A DNA stretch of 64,000 nucleotides. Source: Achromobacter spanius. Its GTDB lineage: Bacteria > Pseudomonadota > Gammaproteobacteria > Burkholderiales > Burkholderiaceae_B. A model generated the notes under the pieces. That model ran no database searches. It was not told the DNA's origin and saw nothing but the letters and a program-made list of their open reading frames with translations. Within the stretch, counting starts at the first letter, position 1. Each line of letters opens with the position of its first letter. A program made the position numbers and the translations under genes. Shown here in pieces: positions 9,535-20,653 of the stretch. The stretch is from assembly GCF_002812705.1 (NCBI RefSeq), contig NZ_CP025030.1, forward strand, positions 5,952,001-6,016,000. The letters are read 5' to 3'.

Positions 9535-9568
9535 GAAAAAAGTCCCTCAGCCGAGGGACTTTTCTTTT
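9535..9568. terminator. rho-independent terminator of htpX
   Basis: Stem AGTCCCTC / GAGGGACT with loop AGCC, preceded by an A run and followed by TTTTCTTTT, between convergent htpX and sdaA, so it may serve both. Confidence 0.88.
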
Positions 9569-9599
9569 GCAGGTTCCGAGAGGGATATACCCCCTGCCG

Positions 9600-10991
<1,392 letters not shown>

Positions 10992-11166
10992 GCCACACAC
11001 TCCAATACATCAACGAATAGTCAGGCAATGATACGCGCTGGCAACAGCGCGCGCAGGAAACCTGGCCAGCGTATGCTGTATTGCTACCGCGGGTTTCGCC
11101 GCCCCAGCAGGCATGCGATCATTACAGAATTATTACTTGTCATAAAAAGAACGGGAACACCCCTGG

Positions 11167-12828
11167 ATGTCTGGTCTTATCACCCTGCTTGACTTCGCCG
11201 GCTACGTCGCCCTGCTCCTTTGGGGCGTGCACATGGTCCAAACCGGTGTCCAGCGCGCCTTCGGCGCCGCCCTGGGCGCGGCGTTGGGCCGAGCCCTGGG
11301 TACCCGCTTGCGTGCTTTCGCGGCGGGTCTGGGCATCACCGCCGCCTTGCAAAGCAGCACGGCCACGGGCCTGATGATTACCGGCTTCGCGGCGGGCGGC
11401 GTGGTGGGCCTGGTGCCGGCGCTGGCCGCGATGCTGGGCGCCAACGTCGGCACCACGCTGATCGTGCAACTGCTGTCGTTCGACCTGACCTCGCTTGCGC
11501 CCATTCTTATTCTTGCCGGCGTCTGGATGTTTCGCCGCTACCCGCCCGGCCGCACGCGCGACCTGGGCCGGGTGTTCATCGGTCTGGGGCTGTTACTGCT
11601 GTCTCTGCATCAGCTGGTCGAGCTTTTCGAGCCGTTCCAGACGGCCCCCATGCTGGGCATGATTCTCGACGCGCTGGCCACCCAGCCGGTGGCTGCCGTG
11701 CTGCTGTCGGCCGCGTTCACCTGGGCCGCGCACTCCAGCGTGGCAGTGGTGGTGCTGGTAATGTCCCTGGCAAGCCATCACATGGTTGCGCCCCACGTGG
11801 CTTTCGCGCTGGTGCTGGGCGCCAACCTGGGCACCGCCATCAACCCCATGATCGAAGGCGTGACAGGCGACGACCCCGCCGCGCGCCGCCTGCCCTTGGG
11901 CAACCTGCTAACCCGGGTGCTGGGCGTGCTGGCCGGGCTGATCCTGCTGCCGGTGCTGCAACCGCTGATGAGCGACATGGCAAGCGACCCGGCACGCGCC
12001 GTCGCCAATTTCCACACGCTGTTCAATGCGGTCATCGCCCTGCTGTTCCTGCCGCTGCTGACACCCTACGCGGCGCTCTTGACCCGTTGGTTGCCCAAAC
12101 GGGCCGATCCCAACGACCCGTCTCGCCCCCAGTACCTGGATGAATGGGCCCATGACGTGCCGGCCGTGGCGCTGGGCAACGCGGCGCGCGAAGCCCTGCG
12201 CATGGCCGACATGCTGCAAACCTTGCTGCTGTACGCGCGCGCAGGTTTCAAGCGCGACAACCGCCACCGCATGGTGCAGGCGCGCCAGTTGGACGCCGCG
12301 CTGGACAAGCTGGAAAACGCCATCACCACCTACCTGGCCACGCTGGACCAGGAAAACATGACGCGCGACGACGTCCAGCGCATGGATGACATTCTGGCCT
12401 TCGCCAGCAACATCGGCCATGCGGGCGACATTGCCCATCACGGGCTGCTGAGCCATGTGGCCAAGCTGCGCAAGCAAGGTTGGATGTTTTCACCCGAGCA
12501 ACGCGCCAGTCTGGACGACACGCTGGGCCAATTGATTGCCAACCAGCGTCAGGCCGCCGCGCTCTTCGTCAACGACGACCTGCGTCAGGCGCGCGCCCTG
12601 GCTGGTGAAAAGGCGCGCTTTCGCACGATCGAGATTCAAGCGGCCGACACGCACTTGCAGAAGATCAAGTCGGGCGAGGTGGACGCCGCCGAAGTCGGCG
12701 CGCTGTACCTGGATATCCTGCGCGATATGAAGGGCATCAACTCGCACCTGGTGGGCGCCGCCGCATATCCGCTCTTGGCCCGCCACGGGGAATTGTTGCC
12801 CAGCCGCTTGAGGGAAGCGGGCAACTAA
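11167..12828 (+). CDS. Na+/phosphate cotransporter family protein with PhoU-like tail
   Basis: Predicted sodium-dependent phosphate transporter (NptA/YjbB-like). Residues 1-300 contain two inverted Na/Pi-cotransport repeats, each with a QSS/HSS signature (LQSSTATGLM and HSSVAVVVLVMS), in about eight to nine membrane helices. Residues from about 340 to the end form an alpha-helical PhoU-like domain. Length 553 residues is usual for the fused form. In some members the preferred direction is phosphate efflux, so import versus export is open. The gene stands alone, about 175 bp from divergent sdaA. Confidence 0.87.
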   Translation: MSGLITLLDFAGYVALLLWGVHMVQTGVQRAFGAALGAALGRALGTRLRAFAAGLGITAALQSSTATGLMITGFAAGGVVGLVPALAAMLGANVGTTLIVQLLSFDLTSLAPILILAGVWMFRRYPPGRTRDLGRVFIGLGLLLLSLHQLVELFEPFQTAPMLGMILDALATQPVAAVLLSAAFTWAAHSSVAVVVLVMSLASHHMVAPHVAFALVLGANLGTAINPMIEGVTGDDPAARRLPLGNLLTRVLGVLAGLILLPVLQPLMSDMASDPARAVANFHTLFNAVIALLFLPLLTPYAALLTRWLPKRADPNDPSRPQYLDEWAHDVPAVALGNAAREALRMADMLQTLLLYARAGFKRDNRHRMVQARQLDAALDKLENAITTYLATLDQENMTRDDVQRMDDILAFASNIGHAGDIAHHGLLSHVAKLRKQGWMFSPEQRASLDDTLGQLIANQRQAAALFVNDDLRQARALAGEKARFRTIEIQAADTHLQKIKSGEVDAAEVGALYLDILRDMKGINSHLVGAAAYPLLARHGELLPSRLREAGN

Positions 12829-12909
12829 GCCGGTAATCAAGCTGGCAACCAAGCGGGCAATTAAGCGGATAACAGCGCGGGGAACACAAGCCCCACCGCG
12901 CCTATCGGT

Positions 12910-13698
12910 TTACAGGTAGCGCTGGAACCACGCCAGCATGCGAGTCCAGCCATCCTTGGCGGCCTCGGGCTTGTAGCTGGCGCGGTAATCCGCCAGGAAG
13001 GCATGGTCGGCGTCCGGGTACACCATAAATTCCGACTGCTTGGCGGCTTCGTTGCCGGCCGCCAGCTTCGTCTTCATGGTCTCGATGTCGGCCAGCGGAA
13101 TGCTGGCGTCCAGGGCGCCGTACAGGCCCAGCACCGGTGCATGCAGGTCGTTGACCACGTCGAACGCCACGCGCTTGATCAGCGGGCCATGGCCCACGCT
13201 CAGCTTGCCGTACCAGGCCACCGCCGCCTTGACGTCGGGGTTGTGCGCGGCGTACATCCAGGTCAGGCGGCCGCCCCAGCAAAAGCCGGTGATGGCCACG
13301 CGCCTGGCATCGCCGCCGTTGTCCGCGGCCCACGCCACGCTGGCGTCCAGGTCAGCAAACACCTGCTCGTCGGGCACCTTGCTGACGATGTCGGCAATCA
13401 GCTTGGGAATATCGGTGTAGGTAGAGGCGTCACCCTGACGCTCGTACAGATTGGCGGCAACCGCCAGATAACCGGCCTTGGCGATGCGGCGGCAAAGATC
13501 CTTGATGTGCTCGTGCACGCCAAAAATCTCTTGCACCACCAGCACGACAGGCAAGTCGCGGCGCCCTTGCGGCGCGGCGTAATACGCGGCAATGGAACCA
13601 TCTGCCACGGGCAGCTTGAAATCCCCGTGGACCAAGCCTTCGGTGTCAGTGTGAATGACGGTGGGGGCGACGTTGCCGGCGGCAGCGGAAAAACTCAT
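12910..13698 (-). CDS. dienelactone hydrolase family protein
   Basis: Alpha/beta hydrolase of the carboxymethylenebutenolidase family, which opens dienelactones in aromatic degradation. Nucleophile Cys140 is in GFCWGGR; the expected Asp (GALDASIP) and His (PDADHAFLAD) follow. At 262 residues it carries a roughly 25-residue N-terminal extension relative to ClcD. No aromatic-degradation genes flank it, so the true substrate is unknown. Start ATG at 13698 has AGGAG eight bases upstream. Lies downstream of the ZIP transporter gene on the same strand, 77 bp apart. Confidence 0.85.
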   Translation of the reverse strand: MSFSAAAGNVAPTVIHTDTEGLVHGDFKLPVADGSIAAYYAAPQGRRDLPVVLVVQEIFGVHEHIKDLCRRIAKAGYLAVAANLYERQGDASTYTDIPKLIADIVSKVPDEQVFADLDASVAWAADNGGDARRVAITGFCWGGRLTWMYAAHNPDVKAAVAWYGKLSVGHGPLIKRVAFDVVNDLHAPVLGLYGALDASIPLADIETMKTKLAAGNEAAKQSEFMVYPDADHAFLADYRASYKPEAAKDGWTRMLAWFQRYL

Positions 13699-13775
13699 GG
13701 CGGACTCCTGTGTAGGGGGGTGGACATAGAGGCGTCCCGTCCGCGCGCGCCCTGGTGCAAGTAGGCGAGCCCTGC

Positions 13776-14654
13776 CTAGTGCGAGTGGCCGTGCTCGGCA
13801 TGGGGAGCGCCGTGGCCGGCGTCGGCCCCGTGCTCGTGCCCATGGTGCATCACGGTCGTCACGCTGTAGATCAGCGCCACGCCCACACCCACCAGCAATA
13901 ATTGCGGGACGGCATCCGAAAGGGACACCCGTTCATGCATCTGCGGCATCAGGTCAGCCACCGAGATATAAAGGAAGCTGCTGGCGGCAACCACCAAGAC
14001 ATACGGCACCCAGTCCTGCGCCTGCTGCAGCACAAAGTACCCTATTATGCCGCCCACGGCTGAACACAAGCTGGTGAACAGGATCAGCGAAAAGGCGCGG
14101 CGACGCGCCAGCCCGGCGTTCAGCAGCACGACGAAATCGCTCAGCTTGTGCGGCACTTCATGCACGATGATCGACGCGGCGGTCAGTACCCCCAACAGCG
14201 GATCGGTCAGGAAAGCCGCCGCCACCAGGATGCCGTCGCACAGGTTGTGTAAAGAGCTTCCGATCAGGATCAGCACGCCCCCGCGCCCGGCTTCGTGGTG
14301 ATCGTGGCCTTTGTGATGGTGGTGCCCGTCACCTTCGTGGTGATGACTATGGCGCAGCAGCGCAATCTTCTCAAGCACGAAAAAGCCGATCAGCGACGCC
14401 AGCATCAAGCCGAAGAGCGTATGCGCATCGGCCACGCCCCCTTCGAAAGCCTCGGGCAACAAATGCAGAAGCGCCACCGACAGCAGCACGCCCACGGACA
14501 GGCTGACCATGTGGTGCAGATACTGGGCGAAGACCTTGTAGGCCAGCCAACTGGCGACAAGGACGGCGATCAGCCCGCCGGTAACGGTGGCAAGAAGTAC
14601 CCAGAGCAGCAACATGTGGGGGGACGCAATAGAGGCGGGGAGGAAGCGCAACAT
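13776..14654 (-). CDS. ZIP-family divalent metal transporter
   Basis: Predicted importer of zinc or other divalent cations across the inner membrane. The 292-residue product has about eight hydrophobic helices with the ZIP metal-site pattern HNLCDG (helix 4) and HEVPHKLSD (helix 5). A histidine-rich cytoplasmic loop (RHSHHHEGDGHHHHKGHDHH) sits between helices 3 and 4, and the C-terminus is a second histidine-rich tail (HGHEHGADAGHG...). I used ATG 14654; an internal ATG 13 codons later is possible. Lies just downstream of polA on the same strand. Confidence 0.9.
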   Translation of the reverse strand: MLRFLPASIASPHMLLLWVLLATVTGGLIAVLVASWLAYKVFAQYLHHMVSLSVGVLLSVALLHLLPEAFEGGVADAHTLFGLMLASLIGFFVLEKIALLRHSHHHEGDGHHHHKGHDHHEAGRGGVLILIGSSLHNLCDGILVAAAFLTDPLLGVLTAASIIVHEVPHKLSDFVVLLNAGLARRRAFSLILFTSLCSAVGGIIGYFVLQQAQDWVPYVLVVAASSFLYISVADLMPQMHERVSLSDAVPQLLLVGVGVALIYSVTTVMHHGHEHGADAGHGAPHAEHGHSH

Positions 14655-14732
14655 TATATTGTTGCAATCCTGAAATCGGAAATGGGCCGCCCGAGGACGG
14701 CCCGCCAGGTGCACGGGGACAGAACAGCGGGC

Positions 14733-17450
14733 TTAGTGCGCCTGCTCCCAGTTCTTCCCCATGCCCACTTCCGCCACCAGCGGCACACGCAGCTCGGCCA
14801 CCGAACACATCAGGCGCGGCAAGGCCTCCTTGACCACCTCGATCTCGGCGTCCGGCGCTTCCAGCACCAGTTCATCGTGTACCTGCATGATCATGCGGGT
14901 TTGCAGCTTTTCCGCTTCCAGCCAGTCTTGCACGGCCACCATGGCCAGCTTGATCAGGTCGGCCGCGGTGCCCTGCATGGGCGCATTGATGGCCGCGCGT
15001 TCCGCCCCCTGCCGGCGCGGACCCGAAGCCCCACGGATTTCCGGCAGTTGCAGGCGCCGACCGAACACGGTTTCAACGTAACCTTGCTCGCGCGCGACGC
15101 GGCGCGTGTTTTCCATGTACATCGCCACGCCGGGATAGCGGGCGAAATAGCGGTCGATGTAGGCCTGCGCCGCATCCCGCGTGATGCCCAGGTTGGACGC
15201 CAGGCCGAACACCCCCATGCCGTAGATCAGGCCAAAGTTGATGGCCTTGGCCGCGCGACGCTGGTCGGTCGACACATCCGGCAGCGCCACGCCGAACACT
15301 TCGGCGGCCGTCGCGCGGTGAATGTCCTCGCCGGCGGCAAACGCGCGTTGCAGATTGGCGTCGTCCGACACGTGCGCCATGATGCGCAGTTCAATCTGCG
15401 AATAGTCGGCCGACAGCAGCATGCCCTGTTCCGCGATGAACGCCTCGCGCACACGGCGGCCCGCCTCGGTGCGCACGGGAATGTTCTGCAGGTTGGGATC
15501 GGACGACGCCAGCCGGCCGGTAATCACCGCCGCCTGCGAGTAGCGCGTGTGGACACGGCCCGTGGCGGGGTTGATCATGCGCGGCAGCTTGTCCGTGTAG
15601 GTGGACTTCAGCTTGGACAGCCCCCGGTATTCCAGCAGCACCTGCGGCAGCGGATAGTCCAGCGCCAGCTTGGTCAGCACGTCTTCGTCGGTGGACGGCG
15701 CGCCGCTGGCGGTCTTGCGCACCACCGGCAACTGCATGCGCTCAAACAGAATTTCACCCAACTGCTTGGGCGAATTCAGGTTGAAGGGCTGACCGGCCAA
15801 TTCATAGGCCTTTTGCTCCAGCCGCAACATTTCCTGGCCCAGCTTGTGGCTTTGGCGGCCGAGTTCGTCGGCATCCACCTTCACGCCATTGCGTTCGATG
15901 GTGGTCAGCACCGCCGACACCTTGATTTCCAATTGATAGATGCGGTCCAGGCCTTCGTCGGACGCCACCATCGGACGCAGCACGCGATGCAATTGCAAGG
16001 TGAAGTCGGCGTCTTCGGCGGCGTAATGCCCCGCCTTGTCCACCGCCACCTCGTCGAAACCGATCTGCTTGGCGCCCTTGCCGCACAGGTCCTCGTACGA
16101 CACGCCGCTGCGGCCCAGATAGCGCTGGGCCAGGTCGTTGAGCCCCACGCCGCGATGCGATTCCAGCACATAGGCCTCAAGCATCGTGTCGTCGGTAATG
16201 CCCGCAAGCTTGATGCCTTCGTTGGCGAACACATGCGCGTCGTACTTGGCGTGATGCAGCAGCTTGGCGCGCGAGGTGTCTTCCAGCCACGGCTTCAAGC
16301 GCGCCAGCACCTCGGCCTTGGGCAACTGCGTTGCGCCGTCCGGCCCCCGGTGCGCCACCGGAATGTAGCAAGCCACGCCAGGTTCCACCGCCAGCGACAG
16401 GCCAACCAGCCGGGCCTGCATCTGGTCCAGCGATGTAGTCTCGGTGTCCAGCGCCACCAGGGGCGCCCCTTGCAGCTTTTCAAACCAGGCGTCGAATTCG
16501 GCCCAGTCGGCAATGATCCGGTAGTCCAGTTCGGCTGGCGCCTGCGGCACTTCCGCAGCGATGCGCGCATCACCCGTGGGCACGCGCTCGGCGTCGCCGG
16601 TCAGGTCGCGCAGCCAGGTACGGAAGCCGTAGCGTTCATATAGTTCGGTCAGCGTGGCAATGTCGCGTTCGCGCGGCGTCAGGTCGCTGACGTTTTCCAC
16701 GTGGCCGCTCAGGTCGCAATCGTATTTCACCGTCAGCAGTTGGCGGGTCAGCGGGAAATTGGGAATGGCTTCGCGCAGGTTGTTGCCGGCCACGCCCTTG
16801 ATGCCCTCGGCGCCTTCGACCAGCTTGTCAATGGAGCCGAATTCCGCCAGCCATTTGACCGCCGTCTTGGGACCCACCTTGGTCACCCCCGGGACGTTGT
16901 CCACGGTATCGCCAACCAGCATCAGGTAGTCGACGATGCGGTCGGGCGGCACGCCAAACTTATTGACCACGCCGGGCTCGTCCAGCACTTCGCCCGTCAT
17001 GGTGTTGACCAGCGTGACGTGGCTGTTGACCAGTTGCGCCAAGTCCTTGTCGCCCGTGGAAACGATGGTGTGTACATCGTGTTCGGCGGCGTGCTTGGCC
17101 AGGGTGCCGATCACGTCGTCCGCTTCCACCCCCTCAATGGCCAGCACCGGCCAACCCAGCGCGCGCACGGCGCGGTGGATGGGTTCGATCTGCGCAGCCA
17201 GGTCTTCAGGCATGGGCGGGCGGTGCGACTTGTACTCGGGATACAGGTCGTCTCGGAAGGTCTTGCCGCGGGCATCGAAAATACATGCGGCATACTCTGC
17301 CTTATGATCAGATACAAGCTTGCGCAGCATATTGACCACGCCGTACAGCGCCCCCGTGGGTTCGCCTTGCGCATTGCGCAAATCAGGCATAGCGTGGAAA
17401 GCGCGGTACAAGTAGCTTGAACCGTCGACCAGTAATAAGGTTTTTTTCAT
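14733..17450 (-). CDS. polA: DNA polymerase I
   Basis: Repair and Okazaki-fragment polymerase. The 905-residue product has the N-terminal 5'-3' flap nuclease (residues 1 to about 290, with EGVEADDVIGTLA and STGDKDLAQLV), a 3'-5' exonuclease domain retaining the DxE motif (VALDTETTSL, residues about 330-510), and the family A polymerase domain with motif A (LLSADYSQIELRI), motif B (RRAAKAINFGLIYGM) and motif C (MQVHDELVLE). Proofreading residues appear intact. The start MKKTLLLVDGSSYLYRAFHA is the family's usual one; its start codon overlaps that of the divergent LOG gene. Confidence 0.97.
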   Translation of the reverse strand: MKKTLLLVDGSSYLYRAFHAMPDLRNAQGEPTGALYGVVNMLRKLVSDHKAEYAACIFDARGKTFRDDLYPEYKSHRPPMPEDLAAQIEPIHRAVRALGWPVLAIEGVEADDVIGTLAKHAAEHDVHTIVSTGDKDLAQLVNSHVTLVNTMTGEVLDEPGVVNKFGVPPDRIVDYLMLVGDTVDNVPGVTKVGPKTAVKWLAEFGSIDKLVEGAEGIKGVAGNNLREAIPNFPLTRQLLTVKYDCDLSGHVENVSDLTPRERDIATLTELYERYGFRTWLRDLTGDAERVPTGDARIAAEVPQAPAELDYRIIADWAEFDAWFEKLQGAPLVALDTETTSLDQMQARLVGLSLAVEPGVACYIPVAHRGPDGATQLPKAEVLARLKPWLEDTSRAKLLHHAKYDAHVFANEGIKLAGITDDTMLEAYVLESHRGVGLNDLAQRYLGRSGVSYEDLCGKGAKQIGFDEVAVDKAGHYAAEDADFTLQLHRVLRPMVASDEGLDRIYQLEIKVSAVLTTIERNGVKVDADELGRQSHKLGQEMLRLEQKAYELAGQPFNLNSPKQLGEILFERMQLPVVRKTASGAPSTDEDVLTKLALDYPLPQVLLEYRGLSKLKSTYTDKLPRMINPATGRVHTRYSQAAVITGRLASSDPNLQNIPVRTEAGRRVREAFIAEQGMLLSADYSQIELRIMAHVSDDANLQRAFAAGEDIHRATAAEVFGVALPDVSTDQRRAAKAINFGLIYGMGVFGLASNLGITRDAAQAYIDRYFARYPGVAMYMENTRRVAREQGYVETVFGRRLQLPEIRGASGPRRQGAERAAINAPMQGTAADLIKLAMVAVQDWLEAEKLQTRMIMQVHDELVLEAPDAEIEVVKEALPRLMCSVAELRVPLVAEVGMGKNWEQAH

Positions 17451-18129
17451 GGTTAAAAAGGCAGATATGGAAACACCCGCCGGCAAACAGATTCCGCTGA
17501 TTATGTCAGAGATACGGACGGCGGCAGACAAGCTCGCGAACATCGGGCCCGCAGTCAGCGTCTTCGGCAGTGCACGAGTCAGCCGTAATTCCCCCCACTA
17601 TGAAACCACCATCGCCATCTCGGCCGCCCTGGCCGGCGCCGGTTTCGCGGTCATCGCGGGCGGTGGCCCCGGCATCATGGAGGCCGCCAACAAAGGCGCC
17701 TTCGAGGCTGGCGGCACAAGCATCGGGCTGAACATCAGCCTGCCGCACGAGGCCCACAACAACGAGTATCAAACCATCAGCCTGTCGTTCGAGTATTTTT
17801 TCTCGCGCAAGGCCACGTTCTTCATGCACAGCTTCGCCTACGTGGCGATGCCGGGCGGCTTTGGCACCCTGGACGAGCTCTTCGAAGCGTTGACGCTCAT
17901 CCAGACGGGCAAGGTGCCGCCGGCGCCCATCGTGCTGGTGGGTAGCGAATATTGGTCGGGCCTGGTCGACTGGCTGGGTGATCAGGTGCTGGGCAACGGC
18001 ATGATCGGCGCGCACGACCTGGACCTTTTCATCATCGAGGACGACCCCGTCAAGGTGGTGCGCCGCGTCGTGGAATTCCACGACAAGGTCACTTCCGAGG
18101 CGCAATACGCGCCATCCCTGCCGGCTTGA
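17449..18129 (+). CDS. LOG-family protein (TIGR00730 type)
   Basis: Rossmann-fold protein related to cytokinin-activating LOG enzymes, which release the base from nucleoside monophosphates; bacterial homologues include purine nucleotide hydrolases. The signature PGGFGTLDELFE and upstream GGGPGIMEAANKGA are present. The 226-residue product with start ATG 17449 has TAAGG at a spacing compatible with translation; a second ATG at 17467 is the main alternative. The ATG at 17449 shares two bases with the start codon of divergent polA (sequence CATG), so each gene's leader must lie inside the other. Confidence 0.85.
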   Translation: MVKKADMETPAGKQIPLIMSEIRTAADKLANIGPAVSVFGSARVSRNSPHYETTIAISAALAGAGFAVIAGGGPGIMEAANKGAFEAGGTSIGLNISLPHEAHNNEYQTISLSFEYFFSRKATFFMHSFAYVAMPGGFGTLDELFEALTLIQTGKVPPAPIVLVGSEYWSGLVDWLGDQVLGNGMIGAHDLDLFIIEDDPVKVVRRVVEFHDKVTSEAQYAPSLPA

Positions 18130-18167
18130 ACGCGGCGGCGGCCCTTAACCGAGGGCCGCTTTGCCAT

Positions 18168-19589
18168 CTAGCGTTTGAACGACGGCACCACCTCATCCGG
18201 AATGGGGCACACATAGGGCTGCCCGCGCCGCGCGTCCAGCAATTCCTGCTTGGCGCGCGCCAACGCTTCCGGCCGCGCCAGTAGATCAGCCGCCGTCGCC
18301 GCAATGATCTTGGCGGCGTGCACCATTCCCTTGTGCGCCATCGACATCTTGCCCTGCGCCACCATCTGCCAGGAATGAAACGGCGTGCCATAGGCGTAGC
18401 AGGCGCCCCAGCATTGCGCCGTGGGCGTCACCCAACTGACATCGCCCACGTCCGTCGAACCGTACGTGATCTCGCTCTTGGCCGGGTCAAACGGCGCCAC
18501 ACCCGCGAACAGCGGCGTGGGATTGCGCAGTACCGCCCCCAGGTTCTTGCCGGCGTTGTCGATGTCGTCTTCCGTGATCGAATCCCACATCCGGCGCGCC
18601 ACCTGTTCTTCACCCGGCGTATAGGCCGGGCCTTGCAACGCCTGCATATTGGCGTACATGATTTCGTTCAGCACACGGTTCGGCATGTAGTTCGAACACG
18701 CCTTGTCGAACACGATGTCCAGTTCGCAGCCGGTCATCATCGCCGCGCCGCGCGCCACGTTCTTGACCCGCTCGTACAGTTCGGCCGCCTATGAATTGAT
18801 GGGGGCGCGCACCAGGTACAGCACCTCGGCGCGGGCCTGCACCACGTTGGGCGAAATGCCGCCGCTGTTGGTCACGGCGTAATGCACGCGCGCGTCCGGC
18901 ACCATGTGCTCGCGCAGGTAGTTCACGCCCACGTTCATCAGTTCCACGGCGTCCAGCGCGCTGCGGCCCAGATGCGGTGAATTCGCGGCATGCGCCGCGA
19001 TGCCGCGGAAACGAAAATAGGCCTGGATGTTCGCCAGCGTGGACTGGTGGAAGATACCTGTGTGCGAAGCCGGATGCCAGGTCAAGGCAGCATCAAGCTC
19101 ATCGAACAGGCCCTCGCGCGCCATGAAGGTCTTGCCCGACCCGCCCTCTTCCGCCGGACAGCCGTAGAAACGGATGGTACCCGGCAACTGATTGGCTTCC
19201 AGGAATTCCTTGACCGCCACGGCGGCAAAGTGCGCTGCCGTGCCCAACAGGTGATGGCCGCAACCATGGCCATTGCCATTGGGTGTTTCCGGCGACGGCT
19301 GGCACGCAAAGGCGCCGCTTTCCTGGCTTAGTCCGGACAGCGCGTCGTATTCGCCCAGGATGCCGATGACGGGACCACCCTGGCCGGCCTCGGCCACGAA
19401 CGCAGTGGGAATGCCAGCCGCGCCGCGGGTGATGCGAAAGCCGGCTTCTTCCAGCATCGCCATGTGCAATTCGGCTGACTTGTGTTCGTCGTAGCGTAGT
19501 TCGGCCAAGCTCCAGATGCGGTCGCTCAGTTCCGCATAACGCCCGCTGCGCGCGTCGATGAACGGCGCGAGTTTGTCGATGGCACCCAT
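18168..19589 (-). pseudogene. M20-family amidohydrolase (AbgB-like) interrupted by an amber codon
   Basis: Zinc peptidase of the aminoacylase / p-aminobenzoyl-glutamate hydrolase group. From ATG 19589 (GGAGAG four bases upstream) the frame runs through GEYDALSGL, GHGCGHHLLG, PAEEGGSGK and HPASHTG to LYLVRAPINS, then meets TAG at 18789-18791. The same frame continues without any shift (AAELYERVKNVARGAAMMTG) to a normal C-terminus ending PDEVVPSFKR. One nonsense change, most simply CAG to TAG, therefore separates residues 1-266 from the last 206. A GTG downstream could restart the C-terminal part, but it lacks the catalytic half. The full length of 473 codons fits the family. It could also be a sequencing error. 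Confidence 0.85.
18789..18791 (-). other. in-frame amber stop splitting the M20 amidohydrolase
   Basis: TAG on the minus strand between ...APINS and AAELYERV. Both flanks are in the same frame and both read as conserved family sequence, so the defect is a point nonsense mutation, not an indel. Confidence 0.85.
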
Positions 19590-19678
19590 GATCTCTCCTC
19601 TGCTGGTTTCGGCAGTTTCGATCATTTTTCGATTGGAGGCGAGCCTGTTCAAGCCCCCCTTCGCCGAGGCAGCTTCGA

Positions 19679-20545
19679 TCAGCTCAGGGCCTTGACGATG
19701 GCCTCTCGCGCCAATCCGATGAATTCGCTTTCCCCGGCACGGGCAGGCAGCAAGCGAAATTCCACCGAGGGCAGCGCTGGCAAGCCAGGCGCATGCAAAC
19801 GCGTGATCCCGGGCGCCAGGGCGGATTCATTCAGGCAGGCCACGCCCAGCCCGGCCGACACCGCCAACTGCAATCCCGCCACCCCTGAAGCCACATGCGC
19901 CACCGTGTAAGGCACGGCGCGCCGCGCAAGCTGCCGTTCCACGTACTGGCGCAATGCGCAGGTCTCCGGCAGCACCAGCAAGGGCAAGGCGGCATCTTCC
20001 GACGGCGCGCCTGAGCCTTCGGCCGTCATCCACAGCAGCGGCTCGCGGCGCAACAGCGCGCCCTGCGCGCGGGCGCGAGGCGCGCCGCGCTCCTGGATCG
20101 ACATCGATATGCCCACGTCGATTTCGCCGCGCTCGTAGGCGGCCTCGATGGCGCCGCTTTTCATGATCGTCACGTGCAGCCGCACCTGCGGGTATTGCTC
20201 GTTCAAACGCCGCAGCATGCGCGCCACGTCGCCCGGCCGAAAGTAATCCGTAATGAACAGCCGCAGCTCGCCGCGCAGCGCCACGCCACGCAGATCCCGG
20301 TAGGCCTCGTCGCTCAAGGCCAGGATCGCGCGCGCATGTTGCAGCAGGCGTTCGCCCGCGGGCGTGGCCGTCACCCCGGTTTTGCCGCGCACCAGCAGGG
20401 CTTGGCCCGCGCGCTCTTCCAGTTTGCGCATCTGTTCGCTGACCGACGATTGCGACAGAAATACCTTCGGCGCCGCCGCCGTCAGGCTGCCCGCGTCCAG
20501 CACGGCGACCAAGGTGCGCAACTGGTCCAGATCAAAACCCGACAT
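19679..20545 (-). CDS. LysR-family transcriptional regulator
   Basis: Helix-turn-helix near the N-terminus (DQLRTLVAVLDAGSLTAAAPKV, then SQSSVSEQMRKLEE) followed by a substrate-binding domain; 288 residues. ATG 20545 is preferred over a TTG four codons upstream; TTGGA lies upstream of the ATG. It is upstream of, and in the same direction as, the broken amidohydrolase (89 bp apart) and divergent from a tautomerase gene, so either neighbour may be its target. Effector unknown. Confidence 0.87.
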   Translation of the reverse strand: MSGFDLDQLRTLVAVLDAGSLTAAAPKVFLSQSSVSEQMRKLEERAGQALLVRGKTGVTATPAGERLLQHARAILALSDEAYRDLRGVALRGELRLFITDYFRPGDVARMLRRLNEQYPQVRLHVTIMKSGAIEAAYERGEIDVGISMSIQERGAPRARAQGALLRREPLLWMTAEGSGAPSEDAALPLLVLPETCALRQYVERQLARRAVPYTVAHVASGVAGLQLAVSAGLGVACLNESALAPGITRLHAPGLPALPSVEFRLLPARAGESEFIGLAREAIVKALS

Positions 20546-20653
20546 GGCTTTATCCAACGGATTAATCGATGGATGAAATCGTAAATTCCCGCTTTTCCGA
20601 TGTCAAACGGGTTTCTACACTGGCCTTGTACCCTTCACAAACCGGAGCCTGTC

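Noticed and set aside
14295..16643. 782-codon plus-strand frame opposite polA and part of the ZIP gene
   Set aside because: His/Gln/Arg-rich shadow of GC-rich coding sequence with no domain; polA on the other strand is unambiguous.
18789..18791. Amber codon read as pyrrolysine or otherwise recoded
   Set aside because: No pyl genes are seen and the family has an ordinary residue here; a nonsense mutation or sequencing error is simpler.
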